Under the pieces are notes generated by a model that made no database searches, had not been told where the DNA came from, and was given only the letters and a program-made list of their open reading frames with translations. A program made the translations under genes and the position numbers. A stretch of DNA of 64,000 nucleotides from an uncultured Clostridia bacterium (GTDB taxonomy: Bacteria; Bacillota; Clostridia; UMGS1810): positions 135,299 to 199,298 of the forward strand of contig CAKSFP010000001.1 in the NCBI GenBank assembly GCA_934454585.1, given 5' to 3'. Each line of letters opens with the position of its first letter. Position 1 is the first letter of the stretch. Below are positions 27,419 to 35,367 of the stretch, one piece after another.

Positions 27419-27649
27419 ATGAAAGAATTATTGGAATACATCGCAAAATCACTTGTCGACTATCCCGATGATGTCTCCGTGACGGAAACCGAGGATGAAC
27501 GAGCTGTGATTTTGGAATTGCGTGTGAATGAGGCAGATATGGGCAAGGTCATTGGCAAGCAGGGCAGAATAGCAAAGTCTATCCGCTCAGTAATGAAAGC
27601 CGCTGCCGGCAAGACTAACAAGCGCGCTGTTGTGGAAATTGTTCAATAA
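27419..27649 (+). CDS. khpA: KH-domain RNA-binding protein KhpA
   Basis: The protein has 76 residues and starts MKELLEYIAKSLVDYPDDV; an in-frame ATG six bases earlier is also possible (AGGAGGT serves both). The KH signature is VIGKQGRIAKSIRSVM. KhpA usually pairs with KhpB to bind RNA in Bacillota. It lies between rpsP and rimM as in many clostridia. Confidence 0.93.
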   Translation: MKELLEYIAKSLVDYPDDVSVTETEDERAVILELRVNEADMGKVIGKQGRIAKSIRSVMKAAAGKTNKRAVVEIVQ

Positions 27650-27652
27650 TCT

Positions 27653-27724
27653 ATACCTTGTACTGTCCGAACCGTTGCCGCTGTGTGCGCAATTTTCGGG
27701 CGGCGCAAGGTATTTGTCTTTTTA
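27653..27724 (+). terminator. Terminator-like hairpin between khpA and rimM
   Basis: ATACCTTG (27653-27660) pairs perfectly with CAAGGTAT (27706-27713), enclosing an inner GCCGC/GCGGC stem, and TTGTCTTTTT follows. It starts four bases after the khpA stop. It may attenuate transcription into rimM-trmD, or it may be a regulated leader. Confidence 0.55.
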
Positions 27725-27747
27725 ACAAAATTAATGAGGATGCAATT

Positions 27748-28254
27748 ATGAGTGAAGAAATGATTGAGATAGGAAAAATAGTCAATACTCACGGTCTGCG
27801 CGGCGAGGTAAAGATAGTGCCGTGGCTCGATTATCCCGAGGTGTTCGAAGCATTTGACCATGTATACATCGAAGACTGTGCGCAGCGATATGATGTAAAG
27901 AGCGTCAGATATCAGAAAGCAAATCTTATTGTCGCATTTGACGGCGTAGATAGGGTTGAGGCGGCGGAAAAGCTTAAGAATAAAGTTATAACCGTGGAGA
28001 AAAGCTATTTTGACGACCTGCCCGACGGCACATATCTTGTCGCAGATATAATCGGTCTGCGCGCAACCGACGGAGAGACGGACTACGGGGTTGTAACGGA
28101 TGTCTTTTCTACCGGCAGCAACGATGTGTATGTGATTGAGAAAAACGGTAAAAAACCGCTGCTGTTGCCGATAATTGACGGTGTGGTGGATGAGGTTGAC
28201 CTCGACGGCGGAATAATCAAAATCAACATTCCCGACGGATTGCTTGATATATAG
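27748..28254 (+). CDS. rimM: Ribosome maturation factor RimM
   Basis: The protein has 168 residues; ATG at 27748 follows TGAGGA. The N-terminal domain shows EIGKIVNTHGLRGEVKI, and the PRC-barrel has GTYLVADIIGLRA and NDVYVIEKNGKKPLLLP. It assists 16S processing and 30S head assembly together with S19. The gene lies 20 bases before trmD. Confidence 0.96.
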   Translation: MSEEMIEIGKIVNTHGLRGEVKIVPWLDYPEVFEAFDHVYIEDCAQRYDVKSVRYQKANLIVAFDGVDRVEAAEKLKNKVITVEKSYFDDLPDGTYLVADIIGLRATDGETDYGVVTDVFSTGSNDVYVIEKNGKKPLLLPIIDGVVDEVDLDGGIIKINIPDGLLDI

Positions 28255-28274
28255 AATTTTAACGGAGAAAACAA

Positions 28275-28973
28275 ATGAATTTTCACATTCTTACTCTTTT
28301 TCCGCAGATGTTTGACGGAGTATTGTGCGAGAGTATGCTCGGAAGGGCAAAGGAAAAAGGAATACTGAATTTCTTTATATATAATATCAGAGACTGGGCA
28401 GGAAACAAGCACAACCGTGTGGACGATTCACCATACGGCGGCGGCAGAGGTATGGTCATGCAGGCACCGCCGGTATATGATGCATATACCTATGCCTGCG
28501 AAAAAGCACAGTCCAAACCTTATGTGATATATATGTCGCCAAAGGGCAGCGTGTTCAATCAGCAAAAGGCGATTGAGCTGTCACATATGAGCGATTTGCT
28601 CATCATATGCGGACACTATGAAGGGCTTGACCAGAGGGTGATTGACGAGATTGTCGACGAGGAGATATCCATAGGCGATTATGTGCTCACCGGCGGCGAG
28701 ATACCTGCCATGGCTGTGATCGACTCGGTCAGCCGCATGATTGACGGTGTATTGTCAAATGAGGAAAGCTTTACCGAGGAATCGCATTTTAACGGTCTGC
28801 TTGAATATCCACAGTACACGCGCCCGTATGAATATCACGGGCAGACGGTTCCCGATGTCCTGCTCAGCGGCAACCATGCACAGATTGCAAAGTGGCGCCG
28901 CGAAAAGGCTATAGAGGAGACACGAAATAAAAGACCGGATATGTACGAGAAATTCACTTCAAACGACGGATAA
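28275..28973 (+). CDS. trmD: tRNA (guanine-37-N1)-methyltransferase TrmD
   Basis: The protein has 232 residues. It shows the trefoil-knot motifs FHILTLFPQMFDG, DDSPYGGGRGMVM, ICGHYEGLDQRV and SIGDYVLTGGEIPAM. It methylates G37 of tRNAs that read codons starting with C or G-type neighbours, preventing frameshifts. rplS, its usual downstream partner, is absent. Confidence 0.97.
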   Translation: MNFHILTLFPQMFDGVLCESMLGRAKEKGILNFFIYNIRDWAGNKHNRVDDSPYGGGRGMVMQAPPVYDAYTYACEKAQSKPYVIYMSPKGSVFNQQKAIELSHMSDLLIICGHYEGLDQRVIDEIVDEEISIGDYVLTGGEIPAMAVIDSVSRMIDGVLSNEESFTEESHFNGLLEYPQYTRPYEYHGQTVPDVLLSGNHAQIAKWRREKAIEETRNKRPDMYEKFTSNDG

Positions 28974-28990
28974 AAAACGGAGGTGTCGTC

Positions 28991-29593
28991 ATGGATGACA
29001 TGAAATTTGTATTATCTGCGTGCGCTCTTGTGTTTGTGCTTGCGTGCGGAGTTTCTGTTCTGATATCATATTTTATAATAAAAGCGAGAGTTGCCAAAAA
29101 CGAAGAAGTTTTTATGCGCAAAATCCGCGAACTGACAGACGGCATTGATTCCCTGAAAAATGATATAGCGGGAAATGCCGCCGGGATTGATGCCCTGGAT
29201 AAAAAATGCGAAACTCTCCGCGGGGAATATGAAAAAATAGCGGTGCACTATGCCGAGCAAACAGAGGAACTCCGCAGTGAGATAGAGAGTGTAAAGACAG
29301 CAAACAAAAAATCTGACATGAAATTTGCCGATATTAACGACAGGCTCAACATAGTCGATTCAACTGTAAAAAACATTGAGCGAATGAAAAATTTTGAAAT
29401 CAACGGCGCCGCGTCTCCGTATTTTTTTGATGAATATGAGGAACGGGAGAGTGCGGCGGACGCAATCAAAGAAAAAATAGAGTCTCTTGCACGCAAAGCG
29501 GCTATTCTTGGCGGCAAATTTAATGCCGATGCTCTTGCCGGAACGGCTTTCGGCATTATAAATGCCTTAAAAAAGCATTTTGACAAAGAATGA
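28991..29593 (+). CDS. Membrane-anchored coiled-coil protein of unknown function
   Basis: The protein has 200 residues. One N-terminal membrane helix (about 7-27, VLSACALVFVLACGVSVLIS) precedes a long heptad-rich stretch (about 30-125), then a C-terminal helical part containing KIESLARKAAILGGKFNADA. GGAGGTG precedes the ATG. It lies 17 bases after trmD, so may be co-transcribed. I do not recognise it; topology resembles a septum or spore-coat-anchoring protein only in a general way. Confidence 0.65.
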   Translation: MDDMKFVLSACALVFVLACGVSVLISYFIIKARVAKNEEVFMRKIRELTDGIDSLKNDIAGNAAGIDALDKKCETLRGEYEKIAVHYAEQTEELRSEIESVKTANKKSDMKFADINDRLNIVDSTVKNIERMKNFEINGAASPYFFDEYEERESAADAIKEKIESLARKAAILGGKFNADALAGTAFGIINALKKHFDKE

Positions 29594-29617
29594 TATTTTA
29601 ACAAATAATACACCTTC

Positions 29618-29646
29618 GACATATTATAGACTGACAGGCATAATAT
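29618..29646 (+). promoter_or_regulatory. Possible mother-cell sigma (SigE/SigK) promoter of dpsAB
   Basis: GACATATT (29618-29625), 13 bases, CATAATAT (29639-29646) fits the SigE consensus well and the SigK -10 form partly. The known biology of dpsAB, made in the mother cell late in sporulation, agrees. Confidence 0.4.
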
Positions 29647-29661
29647 TCGGGGGTGTTTTTA

Positions 29662-30513
29662 TTGTATAAGCATAATTATGTGATAATCGGCGGTGACGAG
29701 CGGCTCGCATATGCTGCGCGGTATCTAAAGGATTATGGTCACGATGTGTCGGCATTTGCAAATGATGCAGCCGTAGGCTTCGGCGCGGCACGGTGTGGAA
29801 ATTTGCATGACGCCATGAGTGGCGAGAGGATAATTTTCGGAATACCCTTTTCGCGTGACGGAGAGACGGTGTTTGCGCCGCTCGGTAGTGAAAAGATAAG
29901 CACTGAAGATGTGATTGCCGCAGTAATGCCGAGTCATGTCATATTCGGCGGCAAGCTCGGCGACTTTATGCTCAGCGTTGCCAAGCGCGGAGCCAAGTGC
30001 CATGACTATCTGCTGTGCGAGGATTTTGCGCTGTATAATGCGGATGTCACTGCGGAGGCAATTGTGTCTATCCTCATGAATAATCTGCCTGTTGTCCTCA
30101 AGGACACCCGATGCCTTGTTATGGGTTACGGAAGAATAGGTAAATCGTTGTCGGACAAATTGGCGGCTCTGGGTGCCGGTGTCACCGTGTCCGCCCGAAA
30201 ATGTGCGGATTTTGCCGCCATAACACTTTGCGGCTATGAGTCCGTGCGCACGGGAGAGAAAATCGACAATGCACGCAAATATGATTTTATCGTCAATACT
30301 GTTCCGCACAAGGTGCTCCAAAGTGCATCCTTTGCGGATTTGAGAAAGGATTGCCTCGTGGTGGATGCGTCCGCTTATCCCGGATTTGTGGATGCGGCTG
30401 AGGCAGAACTAAATGGAATAAAAGTCATCGGCGCATTCTCGCTCCCCGGGAAATACGCTCCGATGACAGCAGGCAGAATAATAGCAGATGTTATAGAAAA
30501 TATAGACGAATAG
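29662..30513 (+). CDS. dpsA: Dipicolinate synthase subunit A
   Basis: The protein has 283 residues. TTG at 29662 lies 6 bases after CGGGGGTG. It has a first Rossmann-like part (NYVIIGGDERLAYAARYLKD) and a nucleotide-binding part (VMGYGRIGKSLSDKLAALGA). With DpsB it oxidises dihydrodipicolinate to dipicolinic acid, the calcium chelator of the spore core. dpsB follows after 14 bases. It marks the organism as a true spore former. Confidence 0.93.
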   Translation: MYKHNYVIIGGDERLAYAARYLKDYGHDVSAFANDAAVGFGAARCGNLHDAMSGERIIFGIPFSRDGETVFAPLGSEKISTEDVIAAVMPSHVIFGGKLGDFMLSVAKRGAKCHDYLLCEDFALYNADVTAEAIVSILMNNLPVVLKDTRCLVMGYGRIGKSLSDKLAALGAGVTVSARKCADFAAITLCGYESVRTGEKIDNARKYDFIVNTVPHKVLQSASFADLRKDCLVVDASAYPGFVDAAEAELNGIKVIGAFSLPGKYAPMTAGRIIADVIENIDE

Positions 30514-30527
30514 GAGATAAACCCGAT

Positions 30528-31115
30528 ATGGATGTTTCTTACCTTAATATTGGGTTTGCAATGACGGGTTCATTTTGTACTTTCTCCAGAGTCATTCCCG
30601 AGATACGCACACTCACCGAGCTTGGTGCGGAGGTATATCCCATCATGTCCGAGATGGCTTACTCTACCGACACGAGATTCGGAAAATCGGCTGATTTTAT
30701 CAGAACCGTTAAGGAAATGACCGGCAGAGAGATTATACACTCCATATCCGCCGCGGAACCTATCGGTCCCAAGCACTATCTTGACGCACTTGTTGTGGCG
30801 CCGTGCACCGGCAACACAATATCTAAGATGGCAAACGGAATTACCGATTCGTGCGTATCCATGGCGGCAAAAGCGCATCTTCGAAACGGCAGACCTCTTG
30901 TGGTTGCCATTTCCACAAACGACGCACTGTCCAACTGCGCCAAAAATATCGGTATGCTGATGAATGTGCAAAATGTGTACTTTGTGCCTTTTAATCAGGA
31001 TGACCCTGTCAAGAAACCCAATTCACTTGTTGCCGATATGCAAATGATTGCACCGACGCTTGAAAAAGCACTGGACGGAATTCAGATTCAGCCAATGTTC
31101 AGCGAACGCAAATAA
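30528..31115 (+). CDS. dpsB: Dipicolinate synthase subunit B
   Basis: The protein has 195 residues of the flavoprotein (UbiX/Dfp) fold: IGFAMTGSFCTFSRVIPEI at the N-terminus and APCTGNTISKMANGITDS in the flavin-binding region. It forms the second subunit of dipicolinate synthase. AGGAGATAA precedes the ATG. A strong terminator follows. Confidence 0.94.
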   Translation: MDVSYLNIGFAMTGSFCTFSRVIPEIRTLTELGAEVYPIMSEMAYSTDTRFGKSADFIRTVKEMTGREIIHSISAAEPIGPKHYLDALVVAPCTGNTISKMANGITDSCVSMAAKAHLRNGRPLVVAISTNDALSNCAKNIGMLMNVQNVYFVPFNQDDPVKKPNSLVADMQMIAPTLEKALDGIQIQPMFSERK

Positions 31116-31125
31116 GTCGGCTTGC

Positions 31126-31173
31126 CGGGATTGCAAGGATAAGATTTCTTTAACCTGCAATCCCGATTTTTTT
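31126..31173 (+). terminator. Terminator of dpsAB
   Basis: CGGGATTGCA (31126-31135) pairs perfectly with TGCAATCCCG (31156-31165) and is followed by ATTTTTTT. Confidence 0.88.
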
Positions 31174-31220
31174 ATAAATTTAATTTTATAAAAAAATTTT
31201 ATTTTTTTTGTAACCTTTTG

Positions 31221-31251
31221 ACCCTTTCGGGAGTGTTATAGGTGAAAGGGT
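31221..31251 (+). promoter_or_regulatory. Inverted repeat upstream of the stalk-domain protein gene
   Basis: ACCCTTTC (31221-31228) and GAAAGGGT (31244-31251) are 15 bases apart and 40 bases before the start codon. No well-spaced -35/-10 pair is evident around it. It may be an operator or a leader hairpin. Confidence 0.4.
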
Positions 31252-31290
31252 ACAGAACACCCATAAAAAACGAAAGTGAGGAAAACAAAA

Positions 31291-32319
31291 ATGAACATGA
31301 AAAAAATCTTTGCTGTAGTATCAGCCGCATCTATGCTCACGACATGCGCACTTGCCGATGCATCGGTGCCGATAAAGGCTGCCCCGGAGCAGACAACTCC
31401 CGAAACAACAATTGCCGCACCGGAATTTACACCTGCGTATACATATAACACGGTGACGGTGACCGGAATAACGAATGAGAGAATCACAGCAACAACGAAC
31501 ACTGAGAAAAAGGACGATCCGCGGTATGAGATTGATTTTACCATACTTGACAAAACAATTGTTCTTGACGGCAACACGGCGGCAAAAAAGACGGTTGCTG
31601 ACATTAAAGAGGGCGACACGATAACGGTATTCACCGACTCTAATTCTCCTGCTCCGCTCATTCTGCCTCCGCTCTATCAGGCAGATGTAATAGCACTTTT
31701 CGGCACAGAGGCTCCGAAGTCCCAGGTGCTTGTGGATGTTTTTGCAAAAAGAGGCGATGAGTATGTTTCCACAGGCAATTCACTTAGAGTTGCGACAGGT
31801 GACGAAACCGCAATTACCGATGTTGACGGAAACAAGTTTGAGGGCGAACTCGACGGTAAGGTTCTTGCAATTTTTTATACAATGGAGACAAAAAGCATAC
31901 CTCCGCTTACCAATCCCGAAAAAGTTGTTGTAATAGGAGAAAAAGAGTCCGTAGCCGAGGAGGAAATCAAAGTTGATTTCTCCAAAATCAAATCGGTAAA
32001 AGTCGGCGATGTGACGATGGAAAACATCTATGTGAACGGTGACGGTACTCTTATGATTCCGCTGCGTGCGTCTCTTGAGGCAAAGGGACTCAGTGTTGCG
32101 TGGAACGGCGAGAGAAACGAAGTTGTTATAGAGGGCGGCAAATTTGGCCTTGCAATAGGCGCAAATAGCTATATTAAAGGAAAAATGATGCCTCTTGAAC
32201 TCAGCTGCGCTCCCGAACTTCACAACGATCTGACATATGTTCCGTTCGATTTCTACACCGAAGTAATCGAATCGACGGTAAATCTTAACGAGGATTCCAT
32301 AGAAATTTCTTTTGAATAA
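31291..32319 (+). CDS. Secreted protein with copper amine oxidase N-terminal-type stalk domain
   Basis: The protein has 342 residues. ATG at 31291 follows GTGAGGA. A signal peptide (about 1-25) is followed by two beta-rich domains with Thr/Pro-rich start (PEQTTPETTIAAPEFTP). The C-terminal 110 residues are a CuAO-N1-type stalk domain (TLMIPLRASLEAKGLSVAW; LTYVPFDFYTEVI). In clostridia such domains are surface modules without enzyme activity. It stands alone between two terminators. Confidence 0.8.
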   Translation: MNMKKIFAVVSAASMLTTCALADASVPIKAAPEQTTPETTIAAPEFTPAYTYNTVTVTGITNERITATTNTEKKDDPRYEIDFTILDKTIVLDGNTAAKKTVADIKEGDTITVFTDSNSPAPLILPPLYQADVIALFGTEAPKSQVLVDVFAKRGDEYVSTGNSLRVATGDETAITDVDGNKFEGELDGKVLAIFYTMETKSIPPLTNPEKVVVIGEKESVAEEEIKVDFSKIKSVKVGDVTMENIYVNGDGTLMIPLRASLEAKGLSVAWNGERNEVVIEGGKFGLAIGANSYIKGKMMPLELSCAPELHNDLTYVPFDFYTEVIESTVNLNEDSIEISFE

Positions 32320-32334
32320 TACATCCCCCTAAAA

Positions 32335-32364
32335 AAACCGCGACAAACCTGCCGCGGTTTTTTT
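32335..32364 (+). terminator. Terminator of the stalk-domain gene
   Basis: AAACCGCG (32335-32342) with CGCGGTTT (32353-32360), preceded by A4 and followed by T4; likely bidirectional. Confidence 0.88.
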
Positions 32365-32428
32365 ACTGTCTGCGAAAAGATGTCCGTTATGTATACGCAT
32401 TTTGTCCGTATAACACTCCGCATGTTGA

Positions 32429-32457
32429 TTGACCCGATTGTCGGTTCGTGATAAAAT
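32429..32457 (+). promoter_or_regulatory. Promoter of the PHP phosphoesterase gene
   Basis: TTGACC (32429-32434), 17 bases, TAAAAT (32452-32457). The 13 bases TTCGTGATAAAAT recur exactly at the -10 of the GH99-like gene (33628-33640). Confidence 0.75.
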
Positions 32458-32489
32458 TAATGTTAATATCGGAATCGAGGAGTGAGAAG

Positions 32490-33539
32490 ATGAAAAAATA
32501 TTTGTTGCCTGCGGCAGATGATAAGATTAAATATTACAAATCAAATCTGCACTGCCACTCTACATTCTCAGACGGTAACAAAACTCCGGCGCAGATTAAG
32601 GAGTTTTATATGGCGCACGGCTACAGCGTCGTTGCCTTTACGGATCACAATGTGTTCATAACCCACAACGAGCTGACTGACGATAAATTTGTCGCGATGA
32701 ACGGGGTGGAGCTGTATGCCTGTGACGAAAACGATCCGAACGGGTTGCGCAAACAAAAGACTACGCACATTTGTTATGTTGCGCTTGACCCGACAATGGA
32801 CCTGTGCCCATGCTGGCACAGGAGCAAATATGTTTTCGGAAAAAGCGCCGAGTACAGAGATATGGTGCTCTTTGATAAGAACGAACCCGATTTTGAACGC
32901 AGCCACAGCGGAGAATGCATAAGCAAGATGATGAAAAAAGGAGCTGATATGGGCTTCTTCGTCACCTACAATCATCCGGCATGGTCCCTTGAGAATTATT
33001 CCGACTATATGAACTACGACAATATGCATGCCATGGAAATCACAAATTACGGCAGTGTGCTTGACGGTTACGACGAGTACAACGGAAGGTGCTATGACGA
33101 TATGCTGCGAGGCGGAAAACAAATATATTGCATCGGAACCGATGATAATCACAATGCACATTCAGATGACAGCGAGCTTTGCGATTCATTCGGCGGATAT
33201 GTGATGATTGCGGCAAGTGAGCTGACATATAAAAGCATTGCGCAGTCGCTCAAAGACGGTTTGTTCTACACATCGTCCGGCAACAGCAAACACATCGGAC
33301 CTGAGATTCTCTCACTCACATTTGATGATGGCAAAGTGAAAATAGAAACATCAGCCGCAAAGAGAATTTCGCTTATGACAGATTGCCGCAGAAACGAAAC
33401 ACTCATTGCAAAGGAATACGGATTTTTACGCAGTGCAGAGTTTAATGTTTCGGATGATGTGGAATACTTCCGCATTGAGGTGACAGATTCGTGCGGATAT
33501 AAGGCATATACAAATGCTTATTTTTTGCCTGTGAAATAA
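32490..33539 (+). CDS. PHP-domain metal-dependent phosphoesterase
   Basis: The protein has 349 residues; ATG at 32490 follows CGAGGAGTGAG. The PHP signature NLHCHSTFSDGNKTP and VVAFTDHNVF give the metal-binding histidines and aspartates, with further ones in VTYNHPAWS and IGTDDNHN. The last 75 residues (from ILSLTFDDGKVKIET) form a sandwich-like tail. PHP enzymes cleave phosphate esters, often nucleotides or sugar phosphates. The bases of its 3' end recur 1.4 kb downstream (34854-34899). Confidence 0.85.
   Translation: MKKYLLPAADDKIKYYKSNLHCHSTFSDGNKTPAQIKEFYMAHGYSVVAFTDHNVFITHNELTDDKFVAMNGVELYACDENDPNGLRKQKTTHICYVALDPTMDLCPCWHRSKYVFGKSAEYRDMVLFDKNEPDFERSHSGECISKMMKKGADMGFFVTYNHPAWSLENYSDYMNYDNMHAMEITNYGSVLDGYDEYNGRCYDDMLRGGKQIYCIGTDDNHNAHSDDSELCDSFGGYVMIAASELTYKSIAQSLKDGLFYTSSGNSKHIGPEILSLTFDDGKVKIETSAAKRISLMTDCRRNETLIAKEYGFLRSAEFNVSDDVEYFRIEVTDSCGYKAYTNAYFLPVK
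33480..33525 (+). repeat. Direct repeat copy 1 (3' end of the PHP gene)
   Basis: These 46 bases match 34854-34899 with one mismatch (T33518 versus G34892). This copy encodes VTDSCGYKAYTNAYF of the PHP protein and is taken as the original. Confidence 0.9.
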
Positions 33540-33611
33540 TACACACTTGCCGATTCGCATGGCTTCTATATCTGTGTCAGTATTTTGTATGCATAATACG
33601 CTTTTTGTTTG

Positions 33612-33640
33612 TTGACTTGTTTATTCGTTCGTGATAAAAT
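33612..33640 (+). promoter_or_regulatory. Promoter of the GH99-like gene
   Basis: TTGACT (33612-33617), 17 bases, TAAAAT (33635-33640), sharing TTCGTGATAAAAT with the promoter at 32429. The two genes are probably expressed in parallel. Confidence 0.8.
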
Positions 33641-33672
33641 GACGATATAAATATCACTCGGAGGATTATACC

Positions 33673-34782
33673 ATGAACAAAAAATATGACATAGCAGCAT
33701 ACATATGGCCGGCATACACCGGCGACGAACCGCGCACGCGGATATTCTGGCAGGAGGGAATCGGCGAGTGGCAGACGGTGAAAAATTCGCAGAAAAAAGA
33801 CAACGGTTACTTTTGGAACAGAAAACCTGTCTGGGGTTATGTGAACGAGGCAGATCCATATGTGATGAGTATGCAGATTGACGCCGCTGCCGATCACGGA
33901 GTAAATGTGTTTATATATGACTGGTACTGGTATGAAAATGCACCTTTCCTGGAACAGTGCCTGAATAACGGCTACCTTAGGGCGGCAAACAACGACAGAG
34001 TGAAATTTTATCTCATGTGGGCAAACCACGATGTAAATTACACTTGGGATATACGGAATTCCGATAAAAACGGCGCTGTCATATGGAACGGCAAGGTTGA
34101 CGAGAGGCAATGGAAGGTGATCTGCCGAAGATGGATAGACAAATACTTTACTCAGCCGTCGTATTACAAAATCGATAACAAGCCTGTAATCAGTATTTAC
34201 GACCTGAACAACTTTATAAGCAGTTTTGACAGTGTGGAGAGTGCCTGCCGGGGTGTTGAATGGCTAAAAAATGAAGCTGTCAAAGCAGGACTTGGCGGAG
34301 TTCATTTGCAATTCATAAAGTTCTGGGGAGACGAGCCGATGAACCTTTCGGGAGTGGATACGAATGCATCTGTCATTCCGACATCAGTTGTGAAAGACCT
34401 CGGCTGTGATTCAATCACTCACTATCAGTTTGTCCATTGTACCGATGTGAACAGGAAATATGAGGATATAATACCGGATGTGATTTCGGAATACGAAAAA
34501 ATGAGTAATTTCGGCATAACATATTTTCCGCATGTTTCTATAGGATGGGACAACAATCCGCGGTTTAAGAAATTCTGTCCGAATATAACGAGCGAGAATC
34601 CGCCGGAACAATTTGAAAAAATGCTTCATCATGCCAAAGCATATGTCGATAGATATAACGATGTGCCGCTTATCACGGTGAACAGCTGGAACGAATGGAC
34701 GGAATCAAGCTATCTGGAACCGGACGATGTGTACGGATACGGATATTTGAAGGCTGTCAAAAGGGTGTTTTGTGATAGGTAA
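33673..34782 (+). CDS. GH99-like / WbsX family glycan-active protein
   Basis: The protein has 369 residues without a signal peptide; GGAGGATTA precedes the ATG. It matches the WbsX/GH99-like family: YIWPAYTGDEPRTRIFWQEG, DWYWYENAPFLEQCLNNGYL, YLMWANHDVNYTW, and the C-terminal NSWNEWTESSYLEPDD. Related proteins are endo-acting mannosidases or enzymes of rhamnan/O-antigen processing. It stands alone after the PHP gene with a matching promoter. The substrate is unknown. Confidence 0.85.
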   Translation: MNKKYDIAAYIWPAYTGDEPRTRIFWQEGIGEWQTVKNSQKKDNGYFWNRKPVWGYVNEADPYVMSMQIDAAADHGVNVFIYDWYWYENAPFLEQCLNNGYLRAANNDRVKFYLMWANHDVNYTWDIRNSDKNGAVIWNGKVDERQWKVICRRWIDKYFTQPSYYKIDNKPVISIYDLNNFISSFDSVESACRGVEWLKNEAVKAGLGGVHLQFIKFWGDEPMNLSGVDTNASVIPTSVVKDLGCDSITHYQFVHCTDVNRKYEDIIPDVISEYEKMSNFGITYFPHVSIGWDNNPRFKKFCPNITSENPPEQFEKMLHHAKAYVDRYNDVPLITVNSWNEWTESSYLEPDDVYGYGYLKAVKRVFCDR

Positions 34783-34853
34783 ATGTGAAAAAGGCTTGTT
34801 GAATTTGTCATGCGATAAATCTTATGAACAGGTTAAAATTTTTTTGCATGAAA

Positions 34854-34899
34854 GTGACAGATTCGTGCGGATATAAGGCATATACAAATGCGTATTTTT
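34854..34899 (+). repeat. Direct repeat copy 2 of the PHP gene end
   Basis: The segment matches 33480-33525 with one mismatch, about 1.37 kb away, and runs into the palindrome at 34885. Confidence 0.9.
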
Positions 34900-34922
34900 A
34901 CACAGGTAAAAATACGCATTTG
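34885..34922. repeat. Perfect palindrome with 17-bp arms
   Basis: The left arm 34885-34901 and right arm 34906-34922 are exact reverse complements around ACAG. The left arm is largely the end of the duplicated PHP segment, so the right arm looks like an inverted copy of it. No T run follows, so it is not a normal terminator. Confidence 0.92.
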
Positions 34923-35238
34923 TCAGAAGAAAACAATGATACAATAACAAATGTTGCGGTATCGTGCGGCTTTTCGAATATGAGCTGGTTTTCCCATGTT
35001 TTCAAAAATATTGTCGGCTGCACTCCTGTTGAATATCGGCGCTATGTTCGCAACTGATTTTACATATTGTATTTATGGTACGGTTCGCTGATAATTTAGT
35101 CGTTTGTCAGTCAAGAATATGACCTTGCCCGAAACGGGGACCCGACAGACACCCAAAGTGCGCTTTAATTGATTAAACAGTGTGCGGATATACCTATATC
35201 CGTGCATTATTTTTTGCACTTGAACGATAAAATCCGAT

Positions 35239-35267
35239 TTGACAAAACCGCCGTGTTATGATAACAT
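35239..35267 (+). promoter_or_regulatory. Possible sigma-A promoter upstream of yunB
   Basis: TTGACA (35239-35244), 17 bases, TAACAT (35262-35267). The -10 box is only fair. Confidence 0.4.
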
Positions 35268-35314
35268 TAACTAAGGCAAATCAGACCCAAACACGCATTA
35301 CATAGACTCGATAT

Positions 35315-35344
35315 GTCACATTCTCCGCCCGTTTGTTATATAAT
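35315..35344 (+). promoter_or_regulatory. Possible SigE-type promoter of yunB
   Basis: GTCACATT (35315-35322), 14 bases, TATATAAT (35337-35344) resembles the SigE pattern; yunB belongs to the SigE regulon in Bacillus subtilis. The match is imperfect. Confidence 0.3.
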
Positions 35345-35367
35345 ATAATGCCGGGAGGTGTGACATT

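Larger units (their letters stand above)
34824..35057 (+). pseudogene. Chimeric scar: copy of the PHP gene end joined to an AraC-type helix-turn-helix remnant
   Basis: The open frame of 77 codons reads MKVTDSCGYKAYTNAYF, a copy of the end of the PHP protein, then, after a palindrome, ITNVAVSCGFSNMSWFSHVF and GCTPVEYRRY, the second helix-turn-helix of an AraC/XylS regulator. The rest of the roughly 280-residue regulator is gone and no ribosome binding site is seen. I read it as debris of a lost AraC regulator, perhaps once controlling the PHP or GH99-like gene. Confidence 0.75.
35058..35367 (+). other. 310-base gene-free stretch with small hairpins and promoter-like sites
   Basis: It contains a CCCG-AAA-CGGG mini-hairpin (35128-35138), a hairpin CGGATAT/ATATCCG (35185-35202) followed by TGCATTATTTTTT that could terminate, a TTGACA-17-TAACAT promoter-like pair (35239-35267) and the sites before yunB. 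I see no reading frame of interest and no known RNA family. Confidence 0.5.

Noticed and set aside
34885..34922. Rho-independent terminator for the GH99-like gene
   Set aside because: There is no T run on either side that fits, and the left arm is explained by the duplicated PHP gene end.
35128..35138. Riboswitch suggested by CCCGAAACGGG and nearby short stems upstream of yunB
   Set aside because: No pattern of a known riboswitch class could be matched, and yunB is not a metabolic gene.
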